64,000 nucleotides of DNA from Pholiota molesta (Eukaryota; Basidiomycota; Agaricomycetes; Agaricales; Strophariaceae). A program made the translations under genes and the position numbers. Below the pieces are notes generated by a model. It had not been told where the DNA came from. It ran no database searches and was given only the letters and a program-made list of their open reading frames with translations. The number at the start of each line of letters is the position of its first letter. Position 1 is the stretch's first letter. The stretch spans positions 620,001-684,000 of the forward strand of contig JACGCK010000005.1 of the NCBI GenBank assembly GCA_014925825.1, in the 5' to 3' direction. Below are positions 11,599-22,454 of the stretch, one piece after another.

Positions 11599-13252
11599 AT
11601 GGTCACGCTCAGAAAGGGTCAGACCTTGACTACGAACTACGAGTTTCTTATGGACGACACAGATACTGAGACTCTAATTGCACTAGTTTCCAGCATTTTA
11701 CCTCAAAATGATCCGCCTCCAAGCCAGAATGAAATCATGGACGCCCTTATACTCGCGAATGGGGACGTGAATGCTGCAGCACAATCCTTGAATCGAACTT
11801 CCAGAACGAGTAAACCATCGTCGACAGGAAAGCGGAAACGTGTAGATCTCGACGATTGGCTGAATCCTCGTTCTCAGAAGTCAAAAGCTGTCTCTACCAA
11901 CAAGGAAAAGTCTCCGCCACCCTCATATCCTACAGGCCTACGCAATGCTGAACCCATGCCAACAACCTCAACGTCTTTTAAGCCTGCAACTGATCTTATG
12001 ACCATCTTACGACAGCCTCCTTCTCCTCGCAAAGAAAAACTAATGCCGAATCTACCACCCCTGATGCTGTCTTCCCCTGAAATGATTGCAAGGCATACAC
12101 CTTGTACCATGCATCTGTCTGTGCTTCCTCCGGAATTAGCCTGCCAACTCTTTTATACTATGGTGGATGCCTCGAAAGAGTGGAAAAGAAATAAATGGTG
12201 GCTTTTTGATCGAGTGGTAGAAAGCCCACATCTCACTTCATTTTTTGCCCGGAAAACTGATGGCTTGAGCGATGATGAATCTTGGCAAGAAGCTGCTCAA
12301 TATTGGTATGCATAGAGTGTCAACAAAGTTCCCAAATTCTTGTTGATTTAGATCTCGGTATTTTAGGTATAATGGGCGAAAAACGGACCCTCCAGCAGTT
12401 TTCCCACCAGAAATGGAAGAAGCATGCAAAATCGTTGAGGAAATTGTAAATCAAGAAATAAAGAGACGTGCTCAGAGATACAAACTTGAGTGGGGAAGGT
12501 CCGAAAACGACTCTCTTTGGCGGGCGAATGTCGCGGCTTCAAATTGTTATCAAGGTGGCAAAGAAAGTGTAGGATTCCATTCGGATCAACTCACTTACCT
12601 TGGACCTTATCCTACAATTGCATCGCTGAGTCTTGGTATGTCTTCAAATCCAAGATTTCCATGAAGAATAAGGATTCCACCTGATTTCAAAGTCCATTCT
12701 TTAGGGACGCGGAGGAATTTCAGCCTCCGAGAAGTTATTCCAACTGAACAGATTGGAGTGAGGAAGGCCCAGACCTTCAATATCCCATTACCACACAATT
12801 CTGTAAGCGACGCGTTGGCAGATCTATTAGTTTACCGATTTTATCTCTCCATTTGCTCATATTCTGCTATTCAATAGCTCACAATCATGCACGCATCTTG
12901 TCAAGAGAAATTTAAACACTCTATCCCTCCACAAACTGCAATCGACCTTTTCAGGCCAGCTTTTCCCCAGAGGCACGGAGACAATACTACAATCGAGCCC
13001 TCAAATTGCCGCATCAATATCACATTCCGCTTCTATCGACCAGATTTTCGTCCACCTAGTATTCCACGGTGTCGATGTGGCGTGCCAACTATCTTGCGCC
13101 CCGATATGAAAAACAGGATCGATGATGAGACAGATAGGTACTTTTGGACATGTTACGCTGGAGCACAGAATGATGGCAAAGGATGCAAATTTTGGAAACT
13201 ATTAGATATGGAGGAGGAAGGCCGGGGACCTTGCCTCGGCACCTCCGATTGA
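11599..13252 (+). CDS. AlkB-like 2OG-Fe(II) dioxygenase with CUE and GRF zinc-finger domains
   Basis: Predicted iron- and 2-oxoglutarate-dependent demethylase of the AlkB family, likely acting on alkylated nucleic acid. Four exons: 11599-12305, 12367-12635, 12705-12802 and 12878-13252, all joined by GT-AG introns. The N-terminal region (TETLIALVSSILPQ to AAAQSL) resembles a ubiquitin-binding CUE domain. A Ser/Pro/Lys linker follows. The catalytic core shows the iron-binding H-x-D as FHSDQLTYLGP, the distal His in QEKFKHSIP and the 2OG-binding Arg in the strand INITFRFYR. The C-terminus is a GRF zinc finger (CRCGVPTILRP, then YFWTC and GCKFWKL), a module known to bind single-stranded nucleic acid. 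The start is the first in-frame ATG; another at 11650 sits just before the CUE domain. This combination occurs in other fungi. The substrate is inference. Confidence 0.85.
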
Positions 13253-13710
13253 CGCAAAACTCGGGTGCTGAACATAGTTCTGAACGACGAGTCAATGACG
13301 ATGTGATTACTCCAAATTGTTGACAGTGGTCTTCCCTTTTACCTTTAGAGCATTTCTCGTGGCCTGCTCCATTAGTTCATATCCAATTTTTCTGCGTCAG
13401 AATCGTGTTATTTGCTTGGTTATTCTTATCTGGACAAGTGCGTGTATGCTCGAATCTCGTCAAATGACACGTCTCCTTCCGAGCAACTTCTTCCAGCAAT
13501 TTGATTACTTCTATAACTTGACTATACTCATATCAATGGATCCTTGAAAAGGGTCCCTCATGCAATAGTCCGTGGGAAGGAAGGCTTCTTAGTAGTCTAC
13601 TTTACGCATGTCCTTCTCAATCGGAACGATACGCCTTACGAGCCATTTGATCTGAATTATCTCTAACATCACGATTTAGCTCCATCTTTTCGTCAATCCA
13701 GTTTTCTCCG
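13253..13710. other. Intergenic, no gene seen
   Basis: Spacer of about 460 bases between two plus-strand genes. A short pyrimidine-rich patch precedes the MFS start. It presumably holds the 3' end of the AlkB gene and the promoter of the transporter. Confidence 0.6.
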
Positions 13711-15657
13711 ATGACGGTCTCGGGATCTCCAGAACCAGAAGAAGCTCCTTTCTTGGGCCAGGAAGATGGCGATGCAATCCCGGAAAGTCAACCTCCTAGT
13801 GGCACATTTTCTAAGGCGACACCGATTCCCAAAGTACAATTCACCGTACTGTGTCTTCTCCGACTATTGGATCCCATGAGCTTCACACAAATATTCCCAT
13901 ACATCAACGAATTCATGAGTGATCTTAATGTCACTAATGATCCTTCTCGTATAGGATTTTACAGCGGTTTAGTGGTAAGCACATTTTCCCTATATTTACA
14001 TACGTATAGACACCAATCTCAATGTCTTGTTCATAGGAAAGTTCTTTCGCATTCACGCAGTTATTGGCCGTCTATCCATGGGGATTTCTTTCTGGCAAGT
14101 TCTACATCTCACCTTGGTTTATCAATGCATTAAATGGTTGCCACGGCTGCGCTAGATCGCTTTGGGCGTCGGCCTGTTGTTCTCATCGGTACCCTGGGAC
14201 TTAGCATCACAACTCTTCTCTTCGGATTTTCGACAAGCTTCACTGGTACTATATTGACGAGAGGATTTTGTGAGTTCTCTTTGCTGAGATCATCAATTGC
14301 TTGGTATTCTATGACGAATCTTTCATTGTAGCCGGATTTTTCTCAGGAAACGTCTCTGTTATTCCTACTATCTTGATAGAATTGACAGATCAATCAAATC
14401 AAGCATTCGCATTTTCATTCTTTGGGTTTTGGTGGCCCATGGGGTCCATAATTGGGTATTTCAAATACAGTCAGAAAAAAATCGAGTGTTCCTGACATTT
14501 GCAAAGCCCACTCATTGGTGGACTTCTTTCAAATCCAGCTAGACGCTATCCCAGCTATTTCGAGTACGAGTTCTTCAAGCACTATCCATATCTCTTGCCA
14601 TGCTTGCTTGTGTCGAGCTTTGGGCTTCTTTGCTTCACCGTGGCTGGATTTTTTTTAGAAGAAGTTCGCAATACGTCTTCAACCGCTTTATCCATCTCAC
14701 TGAGCAAAATTCTAGACCTTAAATCAAAATAAATCGCAGGCCACACTTAAATCGCCATCTTATGGGACAATTGCTGATCATACCGCGACATCCAAGAAAT
14801 TTACCGTCAAGGAACTCCTAGAAATACGGATAATACGTGCATTATGTGCATCAGGTTGCTCGTTGAGCTTTATTTCAACTGCTTTTGAAGTGCTGTTTGT
14901 TTTGTTCTGCTATTCGCCTATCAGTGCAGGTGGTTTGGGTTTTCCTGTGCGTATCACCAATGCCATGCCGTTGTTGAGCCAATATAACATTGATATTCAT
15001 TACTGTATTTACAGACAGAAAAGATCGGTGTCGCACTATCTACTTCTGGGTTTATTGGGGCAATTATCCAAGTTGTTTTTATGCCAACGATTCTACGGCG
15101 TGTCAACCACGCAGTGATGTACCATTTCTGCATGAAGATTTGGCCATTTACCTTCCTCTTTCTACCGCTGTTGAATGCCATCGCCAGACAAGGAACTATC
15201 TCGCAAACCGGAAAGCTAGATTCATTCACAACATCTATTTTATGGTGTGGTATCGCCTTCGTTTTATGTATTGCGAGGGTTGCTTTTCTCTCATATGCGT
15301 GAGTAGCGTTTTATTGATTTTTCCAAAGAGCATTCTGACATAAATTATTTCAGAGTAAACATGCTACTCATCAAGCGATTTGCTCCCAATTCCTCATCTT
15401 TGGGATCAACTACAGGTCTGGTGCAATTTTCTATTTGCTTTTCCCGTGCAATCAGCCCAGCATTTGCAAGGTATGTGTCACCCTCATCATCCAAAGCTGC
15501 CGGCTTTTACCTCAACCCAACCTTCAGCTCGCTTTTTGCACTCTCAGCCAGTGCAAATTTACTGGGAGGCTATCTGTGGGTTGTAATAATGGTTTTGATA
15601 GGCTTCACTAGCTCTTTGTTCTCGGAGAGTATTGTAAAAGAAAGCATGGGTTTGTAA
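13711..15657 (+). CDS. Major facilitator superfamily transporter, intact
   Basis: A 12-span MFS carrier of the same family as the gene at 4566-7232. The substrate is unknown; relatives move drugs, metals or small organic ions. The N-terminal cytoplasmic tail is acidic (PEPEEAPFLGQEDGDA). Helix 1 ends in SFTQIFPYINEF, and the loop 2-3 MFS signature is LSDRFGRRPVVLIG. Later come GGLLSNPARRYPSYF and FEVLFVLFCYSPIS. All introns can be spliced to one open frame. Intron 2 (14095-14155) uses a GC-AG pair, donor GCAAGT, and joins FLS to DRFGRRP exactly. The last intron (about 15472-15529) joins SPAFA to SSLFALS. Unlike its paralogue it has A/T-ending codons, short introns and no frame break. The two copies lie 6.5 kb apart in opposite orientation. 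Confidence 0.9.
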
Positions 15658-16046
15658 CTCAAACACCGCTTTCAATTTTGCTTGCCGTGTTACTATAACC
15701 ATTGTCGTCTAGAGCGCATTTACATTGCATTGACACCGACTATTCGGGTTTAATACTTACGAGCTGATTTCTGAGCATAAGTATTCGATAGCCCAGCGCG
15801 TCTCCGCTCAGCGCTCAGTGTTTTTGTCAGATGTTTGACCTTGGGGGCATGATTTACATCATCAATAATGGAGACAACCATCAATGACCGTGAGGAATAA
15901 CAGTGGCACGCCGGCCCCGTTCTATGCACCTGTTCAATGTTGCGTACCTTGCATCATCCACACCACGTACTTGAGGCAAGACTCCAGACTATAAAGCGAC
16001 CGGTGACTGGAAGGAGTCCTGATTGAAAATACTCTCCACCGTCACA
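15658..16046. other. Intergenic, no gene seen
   Basis: About 390 bases between the transporter stop and the metallopeptidase start, on the same strand. No coding signal or recognised motif. Confidence 0.6.
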
Positions 16047-19000
16047 ATGGCGGATAGAATGGCGAGGGCATCCACTGATCAAGGTTAGTTTCATGACAAC
16101 TGAATATTTCAGAAATAATTCCTCATGATCATCCTCCTGCAGAAAATGCCCCACTTTTAAGTGATCTTGGAAGTGACACAGAACGCAATACAAATGACCG
16201 GACTACATTTGGCGACCGCCTCAATTCTGTTGCGCAAGAACCTCTGAGCCCTTTAACCAAGATACTTCTCGTTCTCGGGCTTGTCCTCCTTCTCACGAGC
16301 TCAGTATGTATGAACACGCGTATCAGATGGTGGACTTACACGTTATCAATTATCAGGTGTTCATTGGCCTGTTTGCAGGAGCTCAACATCGCCTGCAAGA
16401 AGGAGAAGGACATAAGCATACCGAAACAGTTACCATTACCACAACCGCGACAATTCCTACGACGTCTATATCTATTACTACTACTACGGAGATATCAACC
16501 ACGACTGCGCTTCCGATCCCAGTACCGACACCTCCCGTGGAGGCATGTCATTAATCGCTTCAGAAACTTGTCTGTTATCGCTGACCATAATTTATAGAAA
16601 CCCTGTCTTGAGCCCCATTGCATTATATTGTCTGCCTCAATTCTTTCGTCACTCGATCCCTCTCAGGATCCTTGCGAGAACTTTTATGATTTTGCAAGTA
16701 TGTATTCACTATGCACTCGCGCTCCTTGGTTGACAATGTATGCTAGATGGAGGTTGGCTCAAATCCCATCCATTGCCTGCTGACAAGAGCAGCTTCGGTG
16801 CATTCGAGGCACTCGCGCAAGAGAATAAGGAAATTATCAAGAGTATTCTGGAATCGACATCTTCAGTTTCACCTACGGATGACCGTATTTTAACGAAATT
16901 GCGAGACTTTTATGGCTCTTGCTTGAATGAAGACAGACTGAACGACGTTGGAGCTGCTCCATTGCTCCACTTAGTCAAAACTCTCAAGCTTCTCTATAGT
17001 GGAAATAGCACAAGTATCACGAGTAATGTGCAGTCTGATGAGGACAAGATCAAAGGTTTAACTGCAGCCGTTGCTTTTCTCCACTCTCGAGGTATTCTTT
17101 TTTATTTTTTATTTTATTTTATTTTGCGTCCATTTCTCATGTGTCTCAGGTATACCCGCGTTATTCACATTCGACATCGAAGGGGATGTAGGTGTGGACC
17201 CAAACCACATGGTCCTTTGGTTTAGCCAACCAGAATTAGGTCTTCCTTCCAAGGCAAGCGAGGAGTTCATATCCCTATTTCCTAATTCTAATCAGATGTT
17301 TAGGAATACTTCGAAGAGGAATCGATCCGCAATATTTATGCAGAAGTTTTGGAACGACTGCTCCTTGCACTTATCGAAGAAGATGAAATACAACAGCAAA
17401 AGATGCGTTCATCCGTCTTGACCAGTAATGAAGACGCCAATGTCTGGCCTCCATTCCCTTGGCCCCCATGGGGTGGAGATGACGATGATGACGATGATAA
17501 ACCAGTCAATAAAACCTTTGAAGCTCATAGACTTGCGAAGGAGGTAGTCGTGTTTGAACGCAAGTTGGCTCAAGCCAGCCTTGATCTGTACGTTGTAACT
17601 TTTCGCTTTTGCCATGACCGATACTGATAATATACGCACGAAATAGCGACATTATTCAACAAAATCCCATTGCGACATACAATCCTGTTTCTCTTTCCAA
17701 TCTCACCGATACAGTCACTCAAATCCATTTTTCCACATATTTCTCAACCTTCACTCCTCGTAATTATCCGGATCGAGTAATCTTGACATATCCGGCGTAT
17801 GCTACATCGTTAGCGGATATTCTCAATGATACATCTTCGGACGTTGTCGAAGCATACCTCGTCACGCGTGCAGCGCTGGCGCTCTCATCTTATCTTGGTA
17901 TGGATACGGAGGCATGGCAGACTCAACGTTCCCTTCTAGAGGCTTTGACCGGCATCAAGAAAGGCGCTGTTGGTGACAGGGGAGAATATTGTATAGGACA
18001 AGTGGAGAATGCTCTCGGATTTGCGGCGGGCAGGTTCTTCGTCAACGAAACTTTCGGGGGAGATTCAAGAGAGAAAGGAACCAAAGTGATTACAGGTCAA
18101 GATCTTTTATTATTGGCATTCAAACATTGTTCTAAAGTTATTTGGCCGCTTGATTAGATATTGTGGAAAGTTTCAAAGCATCTCTTGGCCATATTGATTG
18201 GATGGACAAGGAATCGGCCACAGCAGCTGCCCAAAAGGTAGATTGAATATGTTAGCTCTTTCCTTCCATAATTAACCCGAAACCTAGGCAGATGCTATCC
18301 GTGTCAAAGTCGGATTCCCTCTTTCTCCTGACACTCGCAATCCCCAGGCCATCGTGAATTACTACAATCTCGTTAAGACCGACAAGAAGGATTTCTTCGG
18401 TAATGTTTTAAGCTCTGCGTGAGTACCCCTTTAATGTCTATTCTTTTTGAGTGGCTAAATTACAGTCATCAGTATAAGCGACACCTACAAGAAGTGGCAG
18501 CAACTCGGCAAGACTCGAGACATCAATTCCTGGGAGATGTTCCCATCCACCGTGAATGCATATTTCAACCCACCATCCAACGAGGTTGGTCTTAAGCTGA
18601 ACACATTGTTGTTAGCACAATTTGAATTTAGCTTCGATAGATTGTATTCCCAGCAGGTATCCTCAGGCCACCCTTCTTTTCTCAAGATTGGTGCGTATGA
18701 ACATATCACACAAGGCTATATGCTAATCTATATCCATTAGGCCTGCCTATCTTTCTTATGGATCGTTCGGGCATGTTGCTGCACACGAGTTGACCGTGAG
18801 GATGTTTCTCTCATTCGTCACCGTCAATGTACTGATTCATGAACTCATGAAGCATGCTTTTGACTCTGCTGGTCGACTTTATAATCAAGAAGGGAAGCTC
18901 AAAGAATGGTGGACGAATTATACGAGCGAAGGATTCAATGTCAAGCAAGATTGCATCGTGAAGCAATATTCAGGTATTCCTGACCTTCCATTCGTATGAA

Positions 19001-19677
19001 GAAGTTTCCTTATCTGTGTCATTAGCCTATACCATTGACGATGGCAAAGGTGGAAAAATCCATGTCAACGTAAGTGAAAGTTTCATTTCGCGAGACGCAT
19101 ATTAACGCCACTCGATAGGGAAATCTGTGAGAGATTCGCTTCTTCCTTCCATTCTAGTAAACTCAGCAGAGTCTCGATTAGAACATCGGGGGAAAACATT
19201 GGCGACACCGGGCTAATTCAAGCCTTCCGAGCTTGGAAGGCACAGTACAAGGTCTCGAAGGAGAATGGAAATGAATATCTCCTTCCTGGAATGAGCTTTA
19301 CGAGGTGAATTTCCTTGCCATAACTGAATGCGATACAGGATCTGATTTCTTGCCGCAGGGAACAATTGTTCTTCATTTCTTTCGCGAGAATATGGGCAAG
19401 AGCACTGAAGCCGGCTGCAGCTGTAAATATTGATATGATACTTATCCATGCCATACTGATGATCTCCTCAGGTTCAACGTATTCGCACAGATCCACATTC
19501 TCCGTCAAGATACCGAGTCGATGGAACAGTCAGCAATATGCCTGAATTTGCCGAAGCTTTCAAGTGTTCGAATAAGGCGAAGGTAAGGCTCAGTGCCTGA
19601 ATCTCACTTGTTCCTTACATATAATTTTTTTCTAGCTGAACCCTCCGAATGAAGATAGATGTATATTCTGGTCCTAG
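16047..19677 (+). CDS. M13 (neprilysin / endothelin-converting-enzyme-like) zinc metallopeptidase
   Basis: Membrane-anchored peptidase predicted to cut peptides outside the cell or in the secretory route. It has a short cytoplasmic tail, one membrane span ([15 protein letters not shown]), a Thr-rich stalk, then the M13 entry motif [19 protein letters not shown]. The zinc site HELTH is split by an intron at 18795-18852 (HELT, then HAFDSAGR). It is preceded by [16 protein letters not shown] and [12 protein letters not shown]. The third zinc-ligand motif is [13 protein letters not shown], and the protein ends CIFWS, matching the usual C-x-x-W end. The frame is intact across many small introns. 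Two introns, 16543-16597 and 17254-17303, use GC-AG pairs. An unusual Trp/Pro-rich and then seven-Asp insertion ([10 protein letters not shown]) sits in the N-terminal lobe near 17450-17510. The length of roughly 880 residues is somewhat above the family norm of 700-770. Confidence 0.92.
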
Positions 19678-19737
19678 ATTGTAGTGTGCAGCCTTCCTTA
19701 ACATATATATTTATGTATGACTCCGAATTGGACATAT

Positions 19738-20548
19738 CTATAGCACACCCTTAGTGCTCGGAACGTCAGTTCCACCTGTCTTTTCGATGGCTTGCCGGAT
19801 AGCAAGCGCTACTGCCTTGAACGCTGATTCCGCGCTATGGTTTTTGAAATTTATATAATTCTCCGGGATGAAGAGATACACATACCGGTGGTGGTCATTT
19901 TCTCCCCGCAACACATCTACATGTAACGTTACTCCGGAAGCGATGGCGAAGGAGTAGAAAATGTGAGGGATCATCTCCGTAGAGAGGTCGCCAATTTTTT
20001 CCCTCCGTAGGCCAAGTTCGGCTACACAGTAAGGCCGAGAGCAAATGTCGATTACTGCCCTGGATAAAGCCTGTCACTGGAGGTCAGCAAGGGCGTCATG
20101 AGTTCTTTGACATGACCTCACTTCATCCAGTGGAGCAAACCCAGTTCCGTAACGCCTGATACCACGGACTTCTCCCAGTGCTTCCTTGAACGCAGTGCCC
20201 AAGGCGATGGCGCTGTCCTGTAAATTGGATCTCAGGATTTCGACGAAATCCTTTACATAGTTTTACTTATCTGCTGAGTGGTGGTCGTCAATCCAGAGGT
20301 CACCCTTGCACTTCATGGTCAAGGACATGCCACTGTGCTTGGCGAGAGCGGTGTACATCTGCCAAAGAGCGTAGATAAGATTACATTTGGAGAGTGCCGA
20401 AAAGGCAGCGTACGTGATCGAGGAAGCCGATTCCCGTCGAGACCTCGATGACCTGCTTGACATTTGCGCCTGGAGCACAGTCGAGGTCGATGAAGACGTC
20501 GATTTCTGTCTCGTTCGTCTTCCTGGATATTGACGCCTGCCTGGACAT
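19738..20548 (-). CDS. HIS3: Imidazoleglycerol-phosphate dehydratase (histidine biosynthesis)
   Basis: Catalyses the sixth step of histidine synthesis, dehydrating imidazole glycerol phosphate to imidazole acetol phosphate. The start [16 protein letters not shown] at 20548 is followed by family motifs [37 protein letters not shown] and NDHHRAESAFKA. The two HHxxE manganese-binding sites are present, and the length of about 200 residues is normal. One junction is odd: HHSA is followed by GATAAGTAA, which gives no GT donor. The catalytic Glu is recovered only by an AT-AC intron (ATAAGT to TTTAC, 20213-20263), or by assuming that a GG pair was lost from a normal GAG|GTAAGT boundary. The last intron gives HHR-AESAF. 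It is divergent from MSS51, with 82 bases between starts. Confidence 0.93.
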
Positions 20549-20630
20549 GACGGTTTCTTGAGAAGAGGAAGGGAAACACGCGCAAATAACACGTCGGCTG
20601 AATTAGACGAGACTTTTGTATTGGGCGGCC
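20549..20630. promoter_or_regulatory. Shared 82-base region between divergent HIS3 and MSS51
   Basis: The HIS3 ATG (20548, minus) and the MSS51 ATG (20631, plus) lie back to back, so both promoters and 5' UTRs must fit here or overlap the genes. I see no Gcn4-type TGACTC site or TATA box in it. The role as a bidirectional promoter follows from position only. Confidence 0.4.
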
Positions 20631-22273
20631 ATGATTTCCTCGACTGCACGTCTCCTGCCAGCCGTCCGCTGCAGCCATGCCCTGCACTATGTCCCCTCCC
20701 GCTCTTTCTTTGGCCTCCTCAACCGCTTCAAACGCCCCCAAAAACCCGCCGACCCCGTTCCTATCTTGACCGAGCACAACCTATTCCACCCACTCTCCAA
20801 ATCGCCGTTCCCTGCCGTCGTAGCACGCGGCGAAGCTATCCAAACCCTTGCTCCCTGTCCTGTCTGCGCTTCATCTCACGGGCATATCCATGCACATACC
20901 AAGGCCCAACCGAAGGCCGTCAAATTTGAATGCCCTGATTGCGGCTGGCCAACTCATTGCACGGAAGAGCATTGGAAGGAGGACACGGAGCATCAGAAGT
21001 ATTGCTCTCGGTTACGCGAAGCAAATGAGGACGAACATGATTTGAGAAGTGGTAGACGCATGCGCGAATTCGAGATGCCCGGTATGGATCTCAAAAAATC
21101 AACCTGGTCAGGAATATTCTATTGACTGCGCCATAGGTCCACAGGGTTACGAAGAAGCCGTCTCTCTAGCTAACTGGGATGTTTTCTGGTACACTCGCGG
21201 ATTTGCGTCCATGGATACTGAGCGGTCGCGCAGGCATGCAAGCAAACTCTTAACATATCCGATCACTATTGGAGGCGCTTTACACCAACATAGCGGAATG
21301 ACCTTGAACAACCAACGTGTGACGCCTGAAGGCAGTCGATCATTGGCCGGTAAATTTGTTGTCGTCTGCGTTATGTTCTTTCTAAAACATTATCTTAGCC
21401 ATAAGAAGCACACTGCATGTACCTACTGGTGCACCAGAAACTGAGGAAGCTGCAGTTGGTAAACCCCAAGTCCGGATATTCATCCTCGGTGCTCGAGCGG
21501 AATCATCTCTCCCTCCTCATGTCTGGGAACAACTCTGCATGCTCTTCCCTTCCACCCATTTCCATTTATTCTTCGTTGGGCCACAGGTTTCTCTGCCGAA
21601 ACCTCCATCAACGCCGTCTGAAGCGAAATCGGAAAGTCTGAAATCTAGTGATACAGCCAAAGCGGAGTCGAAGGTGGAAGAGAAGCCCACGTATTTGCCT
21701 AATGTCTACCAGCCTCCTACACCGAACCCGATCGAGCGATTACGACACACTCGTTCTTCTCTCGAACGTTACGGTGTTCCTTCTTACACAGTCCCATACA
21801 CCCCGCAGCTCACTATCACAGGAATGCAAGCCAATTACGCCGATGTACATGCCCAATTTCAGCATACACTAGATCCGTACAGCGACGTGTTCTTCTTCTT
21901 TTCTCCAGGATTCGGCTTCCCGTCTCCGGATTCTTTCGCAGAGAATGGAGAGCCTCTACTGCAAATCGCATCTCCGACCGAGTGGGGCCCTGTTCTCCCA
22001 ATGCTGCTGGCTAGTAAATGTCCAATTTTTGTGACAGGGTTTTCTCCTACAGACGTCGAGCGAGACGTACGATCTCTCTCCGTCGCCCCTGAGGTAGCCG
22101 GTGAATTCGAATGGGTTATCACACCAGGACCCAATACATTCGGCAGCGAAAAATGGGAAGTGGCAGATTTCGATCCAAGGGTTATGGTCAAGACCAATTG
22201 GGGTATCTGGGCAATTCGAGGAAAGAGCAGGGATGTCCAGGAGCAAAGGAGCATATTTTCATTCTTGTCCTAA
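20631..22273 (+). CDS. MSS51: Mss51-type mitochondrial zinc-finger protein (COX1 translation/assembly factor)
   Basis: In yeast, Mss51 activates translation of COX1 mRNA and chaperones the new Cox1 protein in mitochondria. Three exons: 20631-21081, 21137-21349 and 21399-22273. The N-terminus (MISSTARLLPAVRCS, with further Arg, no early acids) fits a mitochondrial targeting signal. The zinc finger reads CPVC, CPDC, then THCTEEHWKEDTEHQKYC. The family core follows as NWDVFWYTRGFASMDTERS and SKLLTYPITIG. The C-terminal domain includes THFHLFFVGPQV, a Lys/Glu-rich linker, then FFFFSPGFGFPS and ITPGPNTFGSEKW. The frame is intact. I chose the ATG at 20631 because the longer frame to its left starts with TTG, which is not expected here. 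Confidence 0.92.
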
Positions 22274-22454
22274 TTTTAATTATATGTACATACATACCTA
22301 TGTTTATTCAGTTATCCCGCCTCATCACTTCCATAGTCACTGTTAAGATTCCATTCCAAAAAGGTATAACACAACGTATGCAAAGATGGTAAGTACATAG
22401 CCAAATAAATGAAATGTGGGCTTAGATGAACATAGATAGAAGCGAAGATATATG

